This document shows, in pieces, positions 40,689 to 51,639 of a stretch of 64,000 nucleotides of DNA. The DNA comes from Silene conica (lineage: Eukaryota > Streptophyta > Magnoliopsida > Caryophyllales > Caryophyllaceae), in contig CM055312.2 in assembly GCA_029255685.2 (NCBI GenBank), positions 85,229,010 through 85,293,009 on the forward strand. Direction: 5' to 3'. Position numbers and translations under genes: made by a program. The notes beneath the pieces are model-generated. The model ran no database searches. It saw only the letters and a program-made list of their open reading frames with translations, and was not told the origin of the DNA. The stretch's first letter is position 1. The number at the start of each line of letters is the position of its first letter.

Positions 40689-42142
40689 GTAACATCATTA
40701 TACTCTTAATTGTTAATTACTGATTATTATCATCACTTAGCGACCTTTATTATTAAGTTGATGCTAATTAGTTTTAATTTATTCATATGAGGGTAAAATT
40801 TGATGTTGGGTGATTGCTAAATTCTGGGATTTTGATTGTTGAATCATATACATATATCTACTACTTTTGTGCGGTACTGCTTAAATTGTAGATAAATATT
40901 TGGTGTTTTGCTCTCTAGTTGTCAGTATCAGGTGCTTAGTGGTTAGTGGTTTGGTGCTAGGGAATGAAGAGGCTGTATTGTTCATTTGTTCAGGATTATC
41001 AGCATTGAAATGCTCTCAAGTTATTATGATAAATCAGCAATATAGGATTGTACTGAAATATGTTGGGTAGTTTCTGGACGACAATTTTGATATACTTAGG
41101 CATTTTTTGGATGCCGAAATAGGTGGGAAATGAGGGAAGGGGGATAAAGGGAAAGGATAGGGAGGGAAGGGGAAGGGGAAGGGGAAGGGGAAGGGGTAGG
41201 GGTAGGGGAAGGGGAAGGGGAAAAAGAATGGAGGAGGTATGTTTGGTACAGTTTTCGTTCCAAATCCGTCCTTTGTTTGAGAGATGTTGATTTGGCACGG
41301 AGGAGGGAGAATGGAGCGCTCCACTTCCCTCCAACCTCTTATTTAGTAAACATACAAGAGATTTTGTACCCCTCCCTTCCCTTTCCCAATCCGAACAAGT
41401 GCTTAGGTAAATTGAATGTCAAAGCACATTTTGTGCAAGTCATGAAGTATATAAGGGTCAGTTTCATATTGTTAATTGTTTTGGTACATGGGATATCTCA
41501 AGTTCAAGTTACATACGTGTAACTACTATATAATTTCTTCGTTTGAAACTTAATACAAATAGGGTGACTTTTGGTGTTACCTTTGCTTCCTTGGCAATAC
41601 GCCAATACCTATTGAGCTCTTGGTAAGTGAATTATAATCCATTTAGTTATCCTGTGTTCTATATGAAGGAAATTAGTTATAGTCAGGATGAGTTTTTTTA
41701 ATTGTCTATTGAACTAGTACAAAACAGCTACTCTATATTCCTTTAGTCAGTATCATATCTTTTTAGTGTATTTCATTTCTGTGTTTCCCAGATACTCTAG
41801 CCCCTTGATTTTTTATCCAAGTTGAACTTTTGTGATGGGACTATGAGCAGGTCGCTTGACTGTTCATGTTGGTGTTTTTTGAATGTGCTTTTTGTGTGTT
41901 GTAGTTTTTGTTGGCTTGAAAGAATACGCTGCCACTTGTTCGTATGGTTGTTTCTTTGACAGATAGATTTGGTTCATTGGTTTTAGGATTAAATTTTTAC
42001 TTGTCTGAAATAAGAATGCTAATTACTGCTTGGCTAGTTTGATTGATTGCCATGATTACTTCGTTGTTCAATAATGGACTGTGCTTTAATCACAACGGTT
42101 TTGGAATAGCATATGAATAGTGAATATTTTTCTTGTTTGCAG
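40689..42142 (+). other. Putative 5' UTR intron of TAF1B
   Basis: A GT donor follows 'aagcttcaag' at 40689 and an AG acceptor ends 'tttcttgtttgcag' at 42142, 18 nt before the TAF1B ATG. No ORF credibly spans it. It contains the G-run array at 41169-41220. Inferred from splice-like signals only. Confidence 0.45.
41169..41220 (+). repeat. (GGGGAA/TA)n array, G-quadruplex-prone
   Basis: Nine consecutive GGGG runs, separated by AA or TA, occupy 52 bp on the sense strand of the putative TAF1B leader intron. Nine G4 runs with 2-nt loops meet any sequence definition of a G-quadruplex motif. Flanks are also purine-rich (41129-41235). Confidence 0.8.
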
Positions 42143-42160
42143 TTTGAGTTCAACTAAGGA

Positions 42161-45100
42161 ATGACAGACACTAATGGGGATGAAATAAGGTGCGGTGTGT
42201 GCGACGAGCTAGGGTGTTATTTTTCCGATGAGGATGGCCACTTCTATTGCAACAACTGTAACGCCCGTGTTGACGATGTTGTCGCCACAGGCGTTGCTGA
42301 CGAGGACTTCGTCGACAAGGGCGGTGGTGGAGCCACCTACAACCCCCACTACACCCGTTACACCCCATCTGTTAAACCCGAACTGTTTGACCCTGATCAT
42401 TTAGGGCCTATGGAGCCTGCCGATTTTGGAGATGTGCCCAAAGGAGTTGTTTTTAGAATGGAAGATTATTATAAGAGTATTCGTGTGAGGTATGTTTTGG
42501 GGATTCAACTCTTGGTTGAGTTCCAATGTGAGAAGCTTGTGGAGTTGTTTAGGGTTAGCCCGATTATTTGTGGGATTGCGGGTGAGGTTTGGTTGAGATT
42601 TGTTGCGTCCAAGAGGGTTTTTGGTGACTCGTGGGCTGATGATGTTATTGAGGAGTCTGAGATTCAAGGTACAAAATCTTTTTGATTATTGGCAACTTTG
42701 GCTTTTTTTGTTTTTGTTTTTGTTTTTGTTTTTTGTTTTTTGTTTTGTTTTTCTCCTTCTGATTGTTTGATTAGAAGCATAATAGGTATGAATGTATGTG
42801 TTTAAATGTGTGATTCTGCAGAAGTATTAATAATGTTTGAGCCTGTTATTGAAATCGTGGAAAGTTGACATCTCTGATTAGCTGTATGTGTTTTTTGTTC
42901 AATTGTATGCACTAATTGCTATAAGCTGTGTTACCCCAACTCTACAACACGGGTTTCGTGTCTGACACGTGTCGAGTGTCAAATACGGCTATTTTGTTAA
43001 ATTTTCAGTTTTTTTGTTTAAAGTGAAGTGTCAAAGTGTCAATATCGTGTCAGACAGCTAAGTGAAGTGTCGGAGTAACATAGGGTATAAGTATGATGTT
43101 TTTTTGTCTGATTAAGCATTTGGAAAATTGAGAATACTTAGAATGCCCTGTGTCTTAAATGATTTTCTTATCTCGCTTTCTGTAGTTGTGCCAAGTGCCA
43201 AGGGTCTTGAAAAGGATTTAGTTGTTTGCTTATTGTATGAAGGATTTTTTTTTCTTTTCTTTTTCAACCTACTCGTTCCTCTCAAACGCTCAATTGCTGA
43301 CCTACATGGCCTTGTATGTTATATTACAGGGGAGAAGAAGTGCAAAGTAGGAAACTATGCTAAACATACAAACGAACCTCGGAATATGTATCGGAAACGT
43401 ATGGCAAATATATGGTGCAAGTCTTTGAAAAACACAATACCTTTATCATCTTCTTTAGCCATTTCATATTTGGCCTGTCATATTGCTAGGGAGGCAGTTC
43501 TTCCAAGTGACATAATGAAGTGGGCTATTGAAGGCAAGCTCCCCTATTTTGGTGCTTTCCCTAAGATTAAGGAATCCATTAAACAAATTGAGAGAAGCTA
43601 TAATTGTCCTTCTGTCGTATGCCCATTGGAAGCCAATAATATGTTTAGGCCATCCCAGTCCGTCGCTTTACAGAAACTAGAGTCAATGGCAGCATCAATC
43701 GCTCACTCGATTGGCCTAAATTTGCCTCCAGTCAACTTTTATGCAATCGCTTCCGGTTATTTGAAGCAGCTATGCCTACCTGTTAAGAAGATCCTTCCAT
43801 ATGCTTGTCGCATAGAGGGGTGGGCCATGCCTCCTGAATTATGGTTGTCAGTAAATGAAAAGAGGATCCCGACTCGCGTTTGTGTGATGTCAATACTTAT
43901 TGTGGCTATAAGGATTCTTTACAATATAAATGGTTTTGGCAAGTGGGAAATGACCCTATCTACTCCCAATGGCAACTTCTCCATGGATGAAAATACATTA
44001 GGATCCAATGATGATGCAGAAGCAATGTCTACCTCCCAAACCATGGATGTAGATCAAGAAGGAACCTCGTCTACTGTCCATATATTTGAGTCTGATTGTG
44101 CAGAGCTCTTGCAAAATCTCCAGAAGAAATATGACGATTTGAATAATAGATATGGTAATCTATTAAGAGTTTATTTTTTTTTATTTTTTTATTTCCAAAT
44201 TGCGAATGATTTTTGTGCAGAGTGCATAGTCTTGAAAAAACATTATGATTAAATAACATTATAATTTTTTATTTATTTACGTAACACTTGTCATTATATG
44301 GTACTAAGTTTTTCAATTGTTTTATCGGACAGAGTACTCCAAGGATTTGCCTACATATCTTCAATATTGCAAGGATGTGGTGTTTGCTGGGTTAGAGCCA
44401 TTATACAAGGATCCTGTTCTTATAGACGAACTATGGGACTTCTATCAGACGAATCGAGAGGTAATGTATTCTTAATTGAAGCCTTTTTCAGATGTTTACC
44501 CAAACAACCTTGAGTATACTTGAAAGTTTGAGTTTCAGATGCTGATTATACAAAGCGTTGGTCCAAAATTATTTGGAGAGTTATTTTGGTTGCTAATATG
44601 AATCATCATGCGAGACTGTCAAAGGGAGGGAGGGAGCCTCATGTCAGCCAAAACCCCAAATTATATGGAAATAAGGCTTTCGAGTTTCGTGTTGTTGGGT
44701 AGGCTTTCTTATGCAATACAGTTTCTAGCATTTGTCCATTCTGTATAATGTTTTGTATTTAAGTCGGAATATTACACTGTTGCCACCCAGACAAGAAACT
44801 GGATTCACACTACTATATGTGTATACGGTTTCCAGTTTCTTAGAAATTCTCTTTGAGCATGAATTTGGTACAGCATAATGAGACGGTCTCATAATAAAGA
44901 TTTTCACGAGACTGACCCATACTGGATCCTGTCGCATTAATATGTGATCGTCTCACATTATATTAATACGAGATTGTCTGACATGAGACTCACTAGAAGC
45001 AGCCTCTCTATTGTTACTGAGTAAAGGCTCCAACACATCGACCCCTTCCGTGCCAGCTTTAGCCTTACTGGAGGCACTGAGAAATGAGAATCAGGGTGAA

Positions 45101-45721
45101 TGACTGTGACCGAGAATATTCTTCCTTAATGAAGTTTGGTTTGTGCAGGGTATGGAAGCATATGGGGAGGTTGAACCCGGCTTGCAGGGTAAAAGGTCAA
45201 GGGATGGTGACAAACAATTCAGCACAACAAAGGAAAACCCGAACAACCAGGCAAACGAGCCAACGATATCTCTGTCAGCAAATAGCAGCCAAAACAGCTA
45301 CAACACTTTTCAAGATTCACAACCACATCAAACCTCATCTTCTACCAACAAGTTTGAATCGTCTCATATTTCTCGAGACATAGCAGTTCGACATATGAAA
45401 ATCGACATGGAAGAGCAAATATTCTGTTATATCCCATCTAGAGTGAAAGTTAAGCGACATGAGTATTTACACTACAGCAGGAAAGCCGCTGGTGATGGTG
45501 CCTATACTTATATAGCTCATGCTGATTATTACGTTTTGCTTCGAACTTGTTCAAAAGTTGCTCAAGTCGATCCACGTGTTATGCATGAGAGTGTGTTGAG
45601 TTTGGAGAGGAGATTAGGTTGGATTGAGAAGAGGATTGATGAGTGTCTCAATTGCCATAAAAAGCACCGTGAGATTGTTACTTCGGATAAAATTTCACCG
45701 TCTTCATTTCTTGTTCATTAA
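42161..45721 (+). CDS. TAF1B: TAF1B-like RNA polymerase I initiation factor (MEE12/Rrn7 family)
   Basis: Four coding exons join in phase: 42161-42668, 43330-44154, 44333-44460, 45149-45721; 2034 nt, 677 aa. The N terminus holds a TFIIB-like zinc ribbon with Cys11, Cys14, Cys30 and Cys33 (RCGVCDELGC ... FYCNNC). Next comes VRYVLGIQLLVEFQCEKLVE and the cyclin-fold region (PLSSSLAISYLACHIAREAVLPSDI, YFGAFPKIKESI). Family members (yeast Rrn7, human TAF1B, Arabidopsis MEE12) act as the TFIIB-like subunit of the SL1/core factor that starts rRNA transcription in the nucleolus. The start is the first ATG after the presumed leader intron. Exon 4 holds a low-complexity Ser/Asn/Gln linker and a conserved C-terminal block (YTYIAHADYYVLLRTCSKVA). 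The reading frame is intact. The exact plant orthologue name is from memory of the family. Confidence 0.85.
42700..42755. repeat. (TTTTTG)n tract in TAF1B intron 1
   Basis: A run of T-rich words (tttttgtttttgttttt...) near the 5' side of intron 1; simple-sequence repeat. Confidence 0.7.
42950..43085. repeat. Dispersed repeat (GTGTCGGACAC type) in TAF1B intron 1
   Basis: Contains 'gtgtctgacacgtgtcgagtgtc' and 'gtgtcggagtaacatagg', shared with TEB intron 19 (30855-31020). Possible MITE remnant; no clear ends. Confidence 0.45.
44880..44998. repeat. GAGACGGTCTCA-type inverted repeat in TAF1B intron 3
   Basis: 'atgagacggtctcataataa' at the left and 'gagattgtctgacatgagac' at the right with 'gatcgtctcacatta' between. 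Similar words recur near 47030-47090 and 51765-51825. Small MITE-like dispersed repeat; boundaries approximate. Confidence 0.5.
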
Positions 45722-45964
45722 TTTTGAAAATGTGAATACACAATTAACTATTTGTATGAAAAACAAATATAATATAACTGTTCTTTCTGTGATTAGTTGT
45801 TTTTATCGATTCTAATCAAATTTTATTGAAGAAAAAGCAAAGGTAATTACATTGATCTTGGAAAGAGGCGATCGACTCTGTCAACTGCAACTCTGCCAAT
45901 GCCTAGAATTCTACGTACATAAGTCGATAACTGCCATATAACTACATCTAGTTCTAAAAAGACC
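45722..45964. other. Convergent gap between TAF1B and BURP1
   Basis: 243 bp holding both 3' ends. No separate feature seen. Confidence 0.5.
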
Positions 45965-47924
45965 TCAGACACGAACCCAAACTATATGTTCCTCTGGTAA
46001 GAAGTGACAAAGTGGAAGAGTACCTGGTTTCACATTAAGAACTTGGAAAGCCAAGTGGTTCGGGTTCCAACTGCTCGTGTCTTTATGGCAAACCGCAACA
46101 ACGTTTGCATTTGTACCCGTCTCACTGATTAACGACACGATGTGAGGGGATGTGCCCTTAGTCTTGTGGCAATAAAACACAGAATATGCATAGTTTAACT
46201 TATGACATACCATCACATTATCATCATCTCTGCCTGCTTTTATAACTTTGCTAAATGTGAAGTTTAGACCCTTATCAAACCCATTTCTTACTTCACTCGA
46301 TATCCTCTTAACGTTTCTTCCTAGGCTCGATTTCACATAATCGACCATGTCCTCCAGACAAGTTGCACAGTATTTATGTTCCCCTGCTACATCTTCACTT
46401 TCGCACCCCTTAATAGTTTCTTCAATGGTTTCTGCCTCATCAGACCCTTGTTGTACTGAGAATTCGCGTAATATTTGTGGCATTTTATCGGTTGAGAAAG
46501 GAATAGTACGAGCCTTTTCTCTTCGGAGGAAGGTGGCCCTGTTTTTGCTGTGAGTGAAGTTCATGGTCATTTGGTGACCAGGCTTCATATCTTTCTCAAG
46601 GAAAAACAAGGATCTTTCAAGATTGTTACGATTCATGTATCGAGCTCCGTAATTGTTGTATTGAAACGGAATCAGACCGGGTTTAACTCTAACATAAACA
46701 GGGTTTCCATTTGGACCAGCTAATACTTCAACTCCATCTCTCCCAACATGAACATTAGCACCTCCTCTGCTAGACCTGCCAGCGTTTACATTTACTCCGT
46801 TTGCACGGCCCACATCGACATCAGCATAGCCATCGCGCAGTTTCCGGCCCTTAAGGAATCTTTTCGGGCCCTCACCCTGTCTCCTGCGAGGGGTGAAGTG
46901 ACTTTTCTTGTGGGGGTCTTCATAGGTGAAAAGAATTAGGACTTAGGAGAAGGTCAAGCAAAGACAATGTATGATAATAATTACAAATAAATAATAATGA
47001 ATAATGTGCTATTGAATAACTTAGCAGATGAGACGTTCTCACAATAAGCTTGTTGTCGTGAGACCTCTCGCATTAATATAAAAGTTTATAGGTCTAGTAA
47101 TTATTCATTTATAACATGTATCAATTTTGAAGCTCCCATCATTAATTGCCATATTTTTTAGCTATTCTGATTTTATAAGGAATAGATAGCAATTTTGAAG
47201 CTCCCCGGTATTTATTTATTTTTATTTTTTGTGAAAATATTTTAATAAAAGATAAATAAATAATTGAGATGGAAGAGGCTAGTGCTTTGAATTGGCTCGG
47301 AGCCTCATAACTCATACCTGTTGGGTCTATATGGCTCTCCACTATAGCAACCTGAGAAATCAAGTTATTGTACATAAGTTTGACAATCAACTTATTTTTG
47401 ATTGCAATTATTTATCCTTCAACTATAAAAACTTTATTAAAAAGAGAAAATGAACACTTTTATATAAATTTTAAATATACAATTATAATGAAATTAAAAA
47501 ACAATACATATAAACTCAATTAATTTTAATTTTTACACATAAAAAGATAAAATATACTTCAAAAATTTTAAAATTTTGAAAAAATTACGTATAAACTCAA
47601 TTAGATTTATATTAGTTGTCATACTCATACACATCCCCCATATACATTATAAATCTTATTTGTGGGCATATGAGTTTTCTCATCCCAACAAGCACTACTA
47701 CTCTACTAGTCGTGTTAGAAATTAAACCATACAAGAATGAAAGTTTACAAGAAAAGAAAAAAAGATATCTAAAAATCCAAATGTCGGACTTAAAACACAT
47801 ATTAAAAAACAAGTATTGGTAGTAAATAACTAAAATGTGATCACAAAATTCACAATTATGTACAGAGAACAAATCAGAAACTTACGCACAGGAAAATGAT
47901 AATGGATTTAATACAGAGTCCCAT
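45965..47924 (-). CDS. BURP-domain secreted protein 1
   Basis: Three exons on the minus strand: 47924-47886 (13 codons), 47351-47318, 46917-45965; phases 0 and 1 agree, giving about 341 aa. Exons 1-2 give a hydrophobic signal peptide (MGLCIKSIIIFLC|VAIV). A basic stretch (FTPRRRQGEGPKRFLKGRK) and a short Gly/Asn-rich part precede the BURP domain (about 250 aa). The domain has LFFLEKDMKPG, YCATCLEDMVDYVKS and all four CH dipeptides (CH-X10-CH-X25-CH-X25-CH). BURP proteins are plant cell-wall or secretory proteins (RD22, USP, PG1-beta types); some BURP domains are copper-dependent peptide cyclases. I see no obvious cyclase core peptide. An alternative in-phase exon 3 acceptor lies 18 nt upstream. 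It forms a tandem pair with the gene at 49159-50407. Confidence 0.8.
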
Positions 47925-49158
47925 TTGTGAATGTTAATTAATTTTTTATCCGTCTTTGAAGCTAGTAATTATTTACATGAAATGAAGTGGATGATATATT
48001 TATATGAGTCATCCTTATAAATTTTATGCGACTTTTTTATTTAACTATAAAAAAGGGATATGTCATTATGTGATCGGTGATACAGAAAGCAAGGAACATG
48101 TAATCTTAAAATATATTTTGATTTCTAAATAAAGTAAGAACCAATCTAGAGGTTCTTAATATTGTGAATTCCGAATTATAGCTTTTTTTGTATGATTTGC
48201 TCTTCTACAATATCTACAAATAAAGTTGTGAAATTAGTTGAGGGTGATACAATCCATCACCATGGATATTGGTCCTCTCATAAAATGCCAGTGAGACTTG
48301 TAGGCACGTAAATTTTGTATAAGTGTCACGTCGGAAGTCAAAGGTTGACTCGTCAAAGAAAATGTAAACTAACGAAATTGACTTGGACGGAAATTAATTA
48401 TAGATAGTCCAATTTGATTTAGTTTAAGTTGATCCATTTCTACAAAGTGGCAAAATCCGGTAATGGGTCAAATTCATTAGACGGGTCAAATTCACTCAAA
48501 TGGGCAAGATGACTACCAAGTCCATTAAAAAAAGGAAAAAGACTACCAAGTCCATGAAGGTTGGAAGAAACTAGTGAGAAAATTGCAAAGAAAACTACAT
48601 TAAAAACAAACCCTATCTACAAAAACCTCTTTCAAGAGAAAAACTAAAAAAAAGGGAAAACTACTCTTCAAATCCGACACCAAGCATTCATCGTCGTCCA
48701 TTGAAGAAGAGTAAGTCAAGTCAACTAAGGAGAATCAAGTCAATCAAAGAAAAGTAAGTCTAAGTCAACTAAGGAGAATCAATTTAATTTATTATTGCAA
48801 CTTTCTCATGCCAAAAGAACTATACATTGTAGCTAATACGGAGTATATCGGAATTCGGAAGTCTAGCTTTGCCGGATGAAGCACGAGACACACCAAAAAA
48901 AAAAAAAAAAAAAAAAAAGACTTTTTATTCAATTCTTCACTAAGAACGGTCATGCCCTTGCGCATTGCCCTACATACATATATAATACTCCGTATAATAG
49001 AGGGTGCTAAATACAAATCTAAGACCAACCCATTAACCTTGTAATTAAACAGGAAACATAGTTTATACATAAAACATAGCTTCGTTTCATACATGAGATT
49101 GTGTTGTACAAGACTTATGAGAACTGTAATTATTACCTGTTCGGAGACCCATCCTTAA
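47925..49158. other. BURP1 upstream region
   Basis: Holds the BURP1 promoter (TATA box at 47997) and AT-rich intergenic DNA, with an A-run of about 22 bp near 48897-48918. No other gene. Confidence 0.5.
47997..48012 (-). promoter_or_regulatory. BURP1 TATA box with upstream TGACTCA
   Basis: Minus strand TATAAATA at 48004-47997, about 75 bp before the ATG. TGACTCA (bZIP/GCN4-like) lies just upstream at 48012-48006. BURP2 has the same TATA box and a shared CATCCACTTCATT downstream word. Confidence 0.6.
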
Positions 49159-50407
49159 TTATATCCGAACCCATGCTATGTGATCCTCGGGTAAAAAGTG
49201 ACAAATTGGAAGACCTCCTGGTTTTACACCAACAACTTGAAAAGCCATGTGTTTAGGGTTCCAACCACTTGTATCCTTATGACATACAACCACCATTTCA
49301 GCTACTACTGATCCTTGCTCACTACTTAAAGACACAATGTGAGGGGTTGTGCCTTTACTTTTATGGCAATAAAACACGGCGTATGGATAACTTAGCTTAT
49401 GACGCACCACCGTCCCACCTTCGTCTTCCTTACCTATTTTCTTAACTTTCCTAATGATGTATCTTTGCCCCTTGCTTCTATACTTCCCTTTACACTTGCT
49501 CAATATCGCCTTCACATTCTTCCCTAGTGTCGATTTAACATAATCGACCATGTCTTCCAGACATGTTGCACAATACTTTTGTTCTCCTGAGATAACCTTT
49601 CTGCTTTCGCACATCTTGATTGTCTCTTCTATTATCCGAGCCTCTTTCGACCCTGAACGCATCGAAAACTCATCTAGAATTTCCTTAATTTTATGGGTTG
49701 AGAAAGGAAGTGATCGAGCCTTTTCTTTAGGTAAGAAGCTGGCTTCATTGCTACTTGTGGTGAAGTTGAGGCTCACTTTGTAACCGGGTTTCAAACTTTT
49801 CTCCAGCAAAAATAATGATTTTTCGAGGTTGCTGGCGTTACCTATGTACAAGTAATCAAAAGGTCGTTTTAGACTAGGCTTCACTTCAACATATTTGTAC
49901 TTATTGTCTCTGTTGCCTCTTCTTACTTCCATTCCATCGGCATCCGCACCAGCAAAGTTACCCACTATAGCAACCTGAAAATCAAGTATTAATTATGCAG
50001 CATTAAGATTATTAATTAGTATTACTCCCTCGGTTCAGTCAAGAGAATTCCATACCTTCCAACACATATGGAATAATTCACTTGAACCAAGTAATATTTA
50101 TTAATATATCGGATAACATAATTGAACTGAACTAATAATCACAACATAAAAACCTCAAAGAGTCTTCCTATCCGTCACAAGTTGAGGACGGATATTATCT
50201 TCTCACAACCAGGCAAGTGGTAGGATAAGTGGGCGGAAATCGAGTATTTAATGGGTCGTGCCACTTGTATTATTTTGTGAGAGGATCACTATCTGTCTTC
50301 AACTTGTGATTGCATAGTGTCTATTTTCAATGAGAATTTGGTAAAACATAACCAGATCGAAAACATACGCAAAGGAAAGTCAGAATTGATTTAATATAGA
50401 GTTCCAT
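49159..50407 (-). CDS. BURP-domain secreted protein 2 (first signature Cys replaced by Arg)
   Basis: Two exons: 50407-50369 (13 codons) and 49974-49159; 284 aa. The signal peptide spans the junction (MELYIKSILTFLC|VAIVGNFAGA), parallel to BURP1. It lacks the basic insert of BURP1 and has a very short linker (MEVRRGNRDNKYKYVEVKP) before the BURP domain (LFLLEKSLKPG, YCATCLEDMVDYVKS). The first CH dipeptide is RH: codon CGT at 49404-49402, one transition from TGT. The other three CH pairs are intact. In characterised BURP proteins these residues bind copper or form the conserved core, so function may be altered. Otherwise the frame is open. A dispersed repeat lies in its intron. Confidence 0.8.
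50170..50345. repeat. GACGGATAT-type dispersed repeat in BURP2 intron 1
   Basis: 'tatccgtcacaagttgagga' at the left and 'ctgtcttcaacttgtgattg ... caatgagaatttgg' at the right form an imperfect inverted repeat. It is related to the copies near 56030-56212, 52610 and 39410. Confidence 0.5.
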
Positions 50408-50476
50408 GATAATCAATAATTTATAGAGTATTTATAGTGATGTTATGATTTTCATATGTTTGTAATGAAGTGGATG

Positions 50477-50484
50477 TATTTATA
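50477..50484 (-). promoter_or_regulatory. BURP2 TATA box
   Basis: Minus strand TATAAATA, about 70 bp before the ATG, in the same context as the BURP1 TATA box (both followed by CATCCACTTC). Confidence 0.55.
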
Positions 50485-50661
50485 TTGTTGTTTCCTAGTT
50501 TCCTACACGACTAATTCACCTAAAAATGACCAACATTTTTCATCACTATTTATGAAACTGTCCCTTACACCCAAAAATGGAGGGTTATTAGGTCTCTCTA
50601 AATTTTGTTTTTGTTTTTTTTAGCTATTTTTTTTCCTTTGGCAGCAGTAAAGAAAGGGTTC

Positions 50662-51635
50662 TTACATAATGTTCACCCGATCCTCTGGATCAGACTTGTT
50701 TATTACATTTTTAGAAAAAGAGATTAAACTACCGACAGGGCTGACACAAATGATAGGTCTTTTTAGAGGACGATCTGATCTCTCTAGCCGAGCGAGAACT
50801 TCTTTTCTCTTCTTTATCAACTGAGCTTTCGAGGAGTACCTGCAACAAGACACACTTACGCCACGAGGACGTAGAAATTTACTGGAGGGATATCTACTTG
50901 TAGAGAAAGTAGATAAATTGTGTCTCGGAGATTCATCCCCTTGGCTATGATTTTTCTTGAAGGTAGAAATTCTCTTCCTCTTCGACCTGCAAGGGAAATA
51001 TGAGGTAGGGACGCGCAAGAGTTTTCCAAACAAAGAAGTCTTGCTCTTCTTAGAACTGGCCGAAAAACAAAAAAACTGGTTAGCTTTTGGTTCAGGATGG
51101 GCCAAAGGTTAAGTAGAGATGGTAGGTGTATCCTTCTTCAAAACAGGAGGCTCAGCAACCAAAGGACTCTCTTGGGGCGCTTGAAAACTAAGAGAGGAGA
51201 AGTTGTCTCCAAAGGAGGAGGTGCTCAAGCTAGTATCGCAGCTGTAGGATTTCCTTGGACCACGATCATTAGCTATATTGTTGACTTCTGCAGAAGGAGA
51301 CATAACATCCTTTTGAACCCCCATTTTACGTTTTCGGGGTTTAGAGAGTCTCATTCTCTTCTTCTTATCCTTCTTACAAAATCCACTTGTACTTTTTTCC
51401 TCCTTCATAGGCTCAATACGACTAATCCGAATTGTTATAGTTGACAAATCGTTTTTGTGGTAATACATCACCTTATTACCTTGAAGAAGCTTTTGATAAT
51501 CCTGTCCAGAAATCCTCAGACGGGAATGTCCTCCCCCTTTTTTGAAAATTCAAGAGAAGATTTGTTAGGACCATTCATCTCCAAACCCGAGTTCTGATTA
51601 GCCGTACCACTATTTTTAGCTTCAGCCATCTCCAT
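50662..51635 (-). pseudogene. Unrecognised Lys/Ser-rich protein family, broken copy A
   Basis: On the minus strand an ATG at 51635 opens a frame (MEMAEAKNSGTANQNSG...) that breaks at an A6/G5 homopolymer near 51535. The +1-shifted frame then continues as HSRLRISGQDYQKLLQGNK, followed by VMYYHKND. It goes on through a basic run (KKDKKKRMRLSKPRKRKMG) and meets an in-frame TAA at about 51107. It resumes in the same frame to a stop at 50662. The whole would be about 325 residues, rich in Lys, Arg and Ser, with no membrane segment. The HxRLxxSxQxYxxL block also appears in copy B (53283). I do not recognise the family. It looks like a decayed gene, but one indel and one stop could also be sequencing error. 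Confidence 0.5.
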
Positions 51636-51639
51636 ATAG

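Noticed and set aside
40999..41334. Pro/Phe/Leu-rich minus-strand ORFs (FPFPYPYPFPF type)
   Set aside because: Direct translation of the (GGGGAA)n array on the opposite strand; low-complexity artefact.
47142..47390. Independent 82-codon ORF as a gene
   Set aside because: Its VAIVESHIDPT part is exon 2 of BURP1; the rest reads into the intron after a GT donor.
50030..50100. Stowaway MITE near BURP2 (ACTCCCTCGGTTCAGTCAAG)
   Set aside because: The left end looks right, but the right end lacks the matching GAGGGAG terminus and TA flank; at most a truncated remnant.
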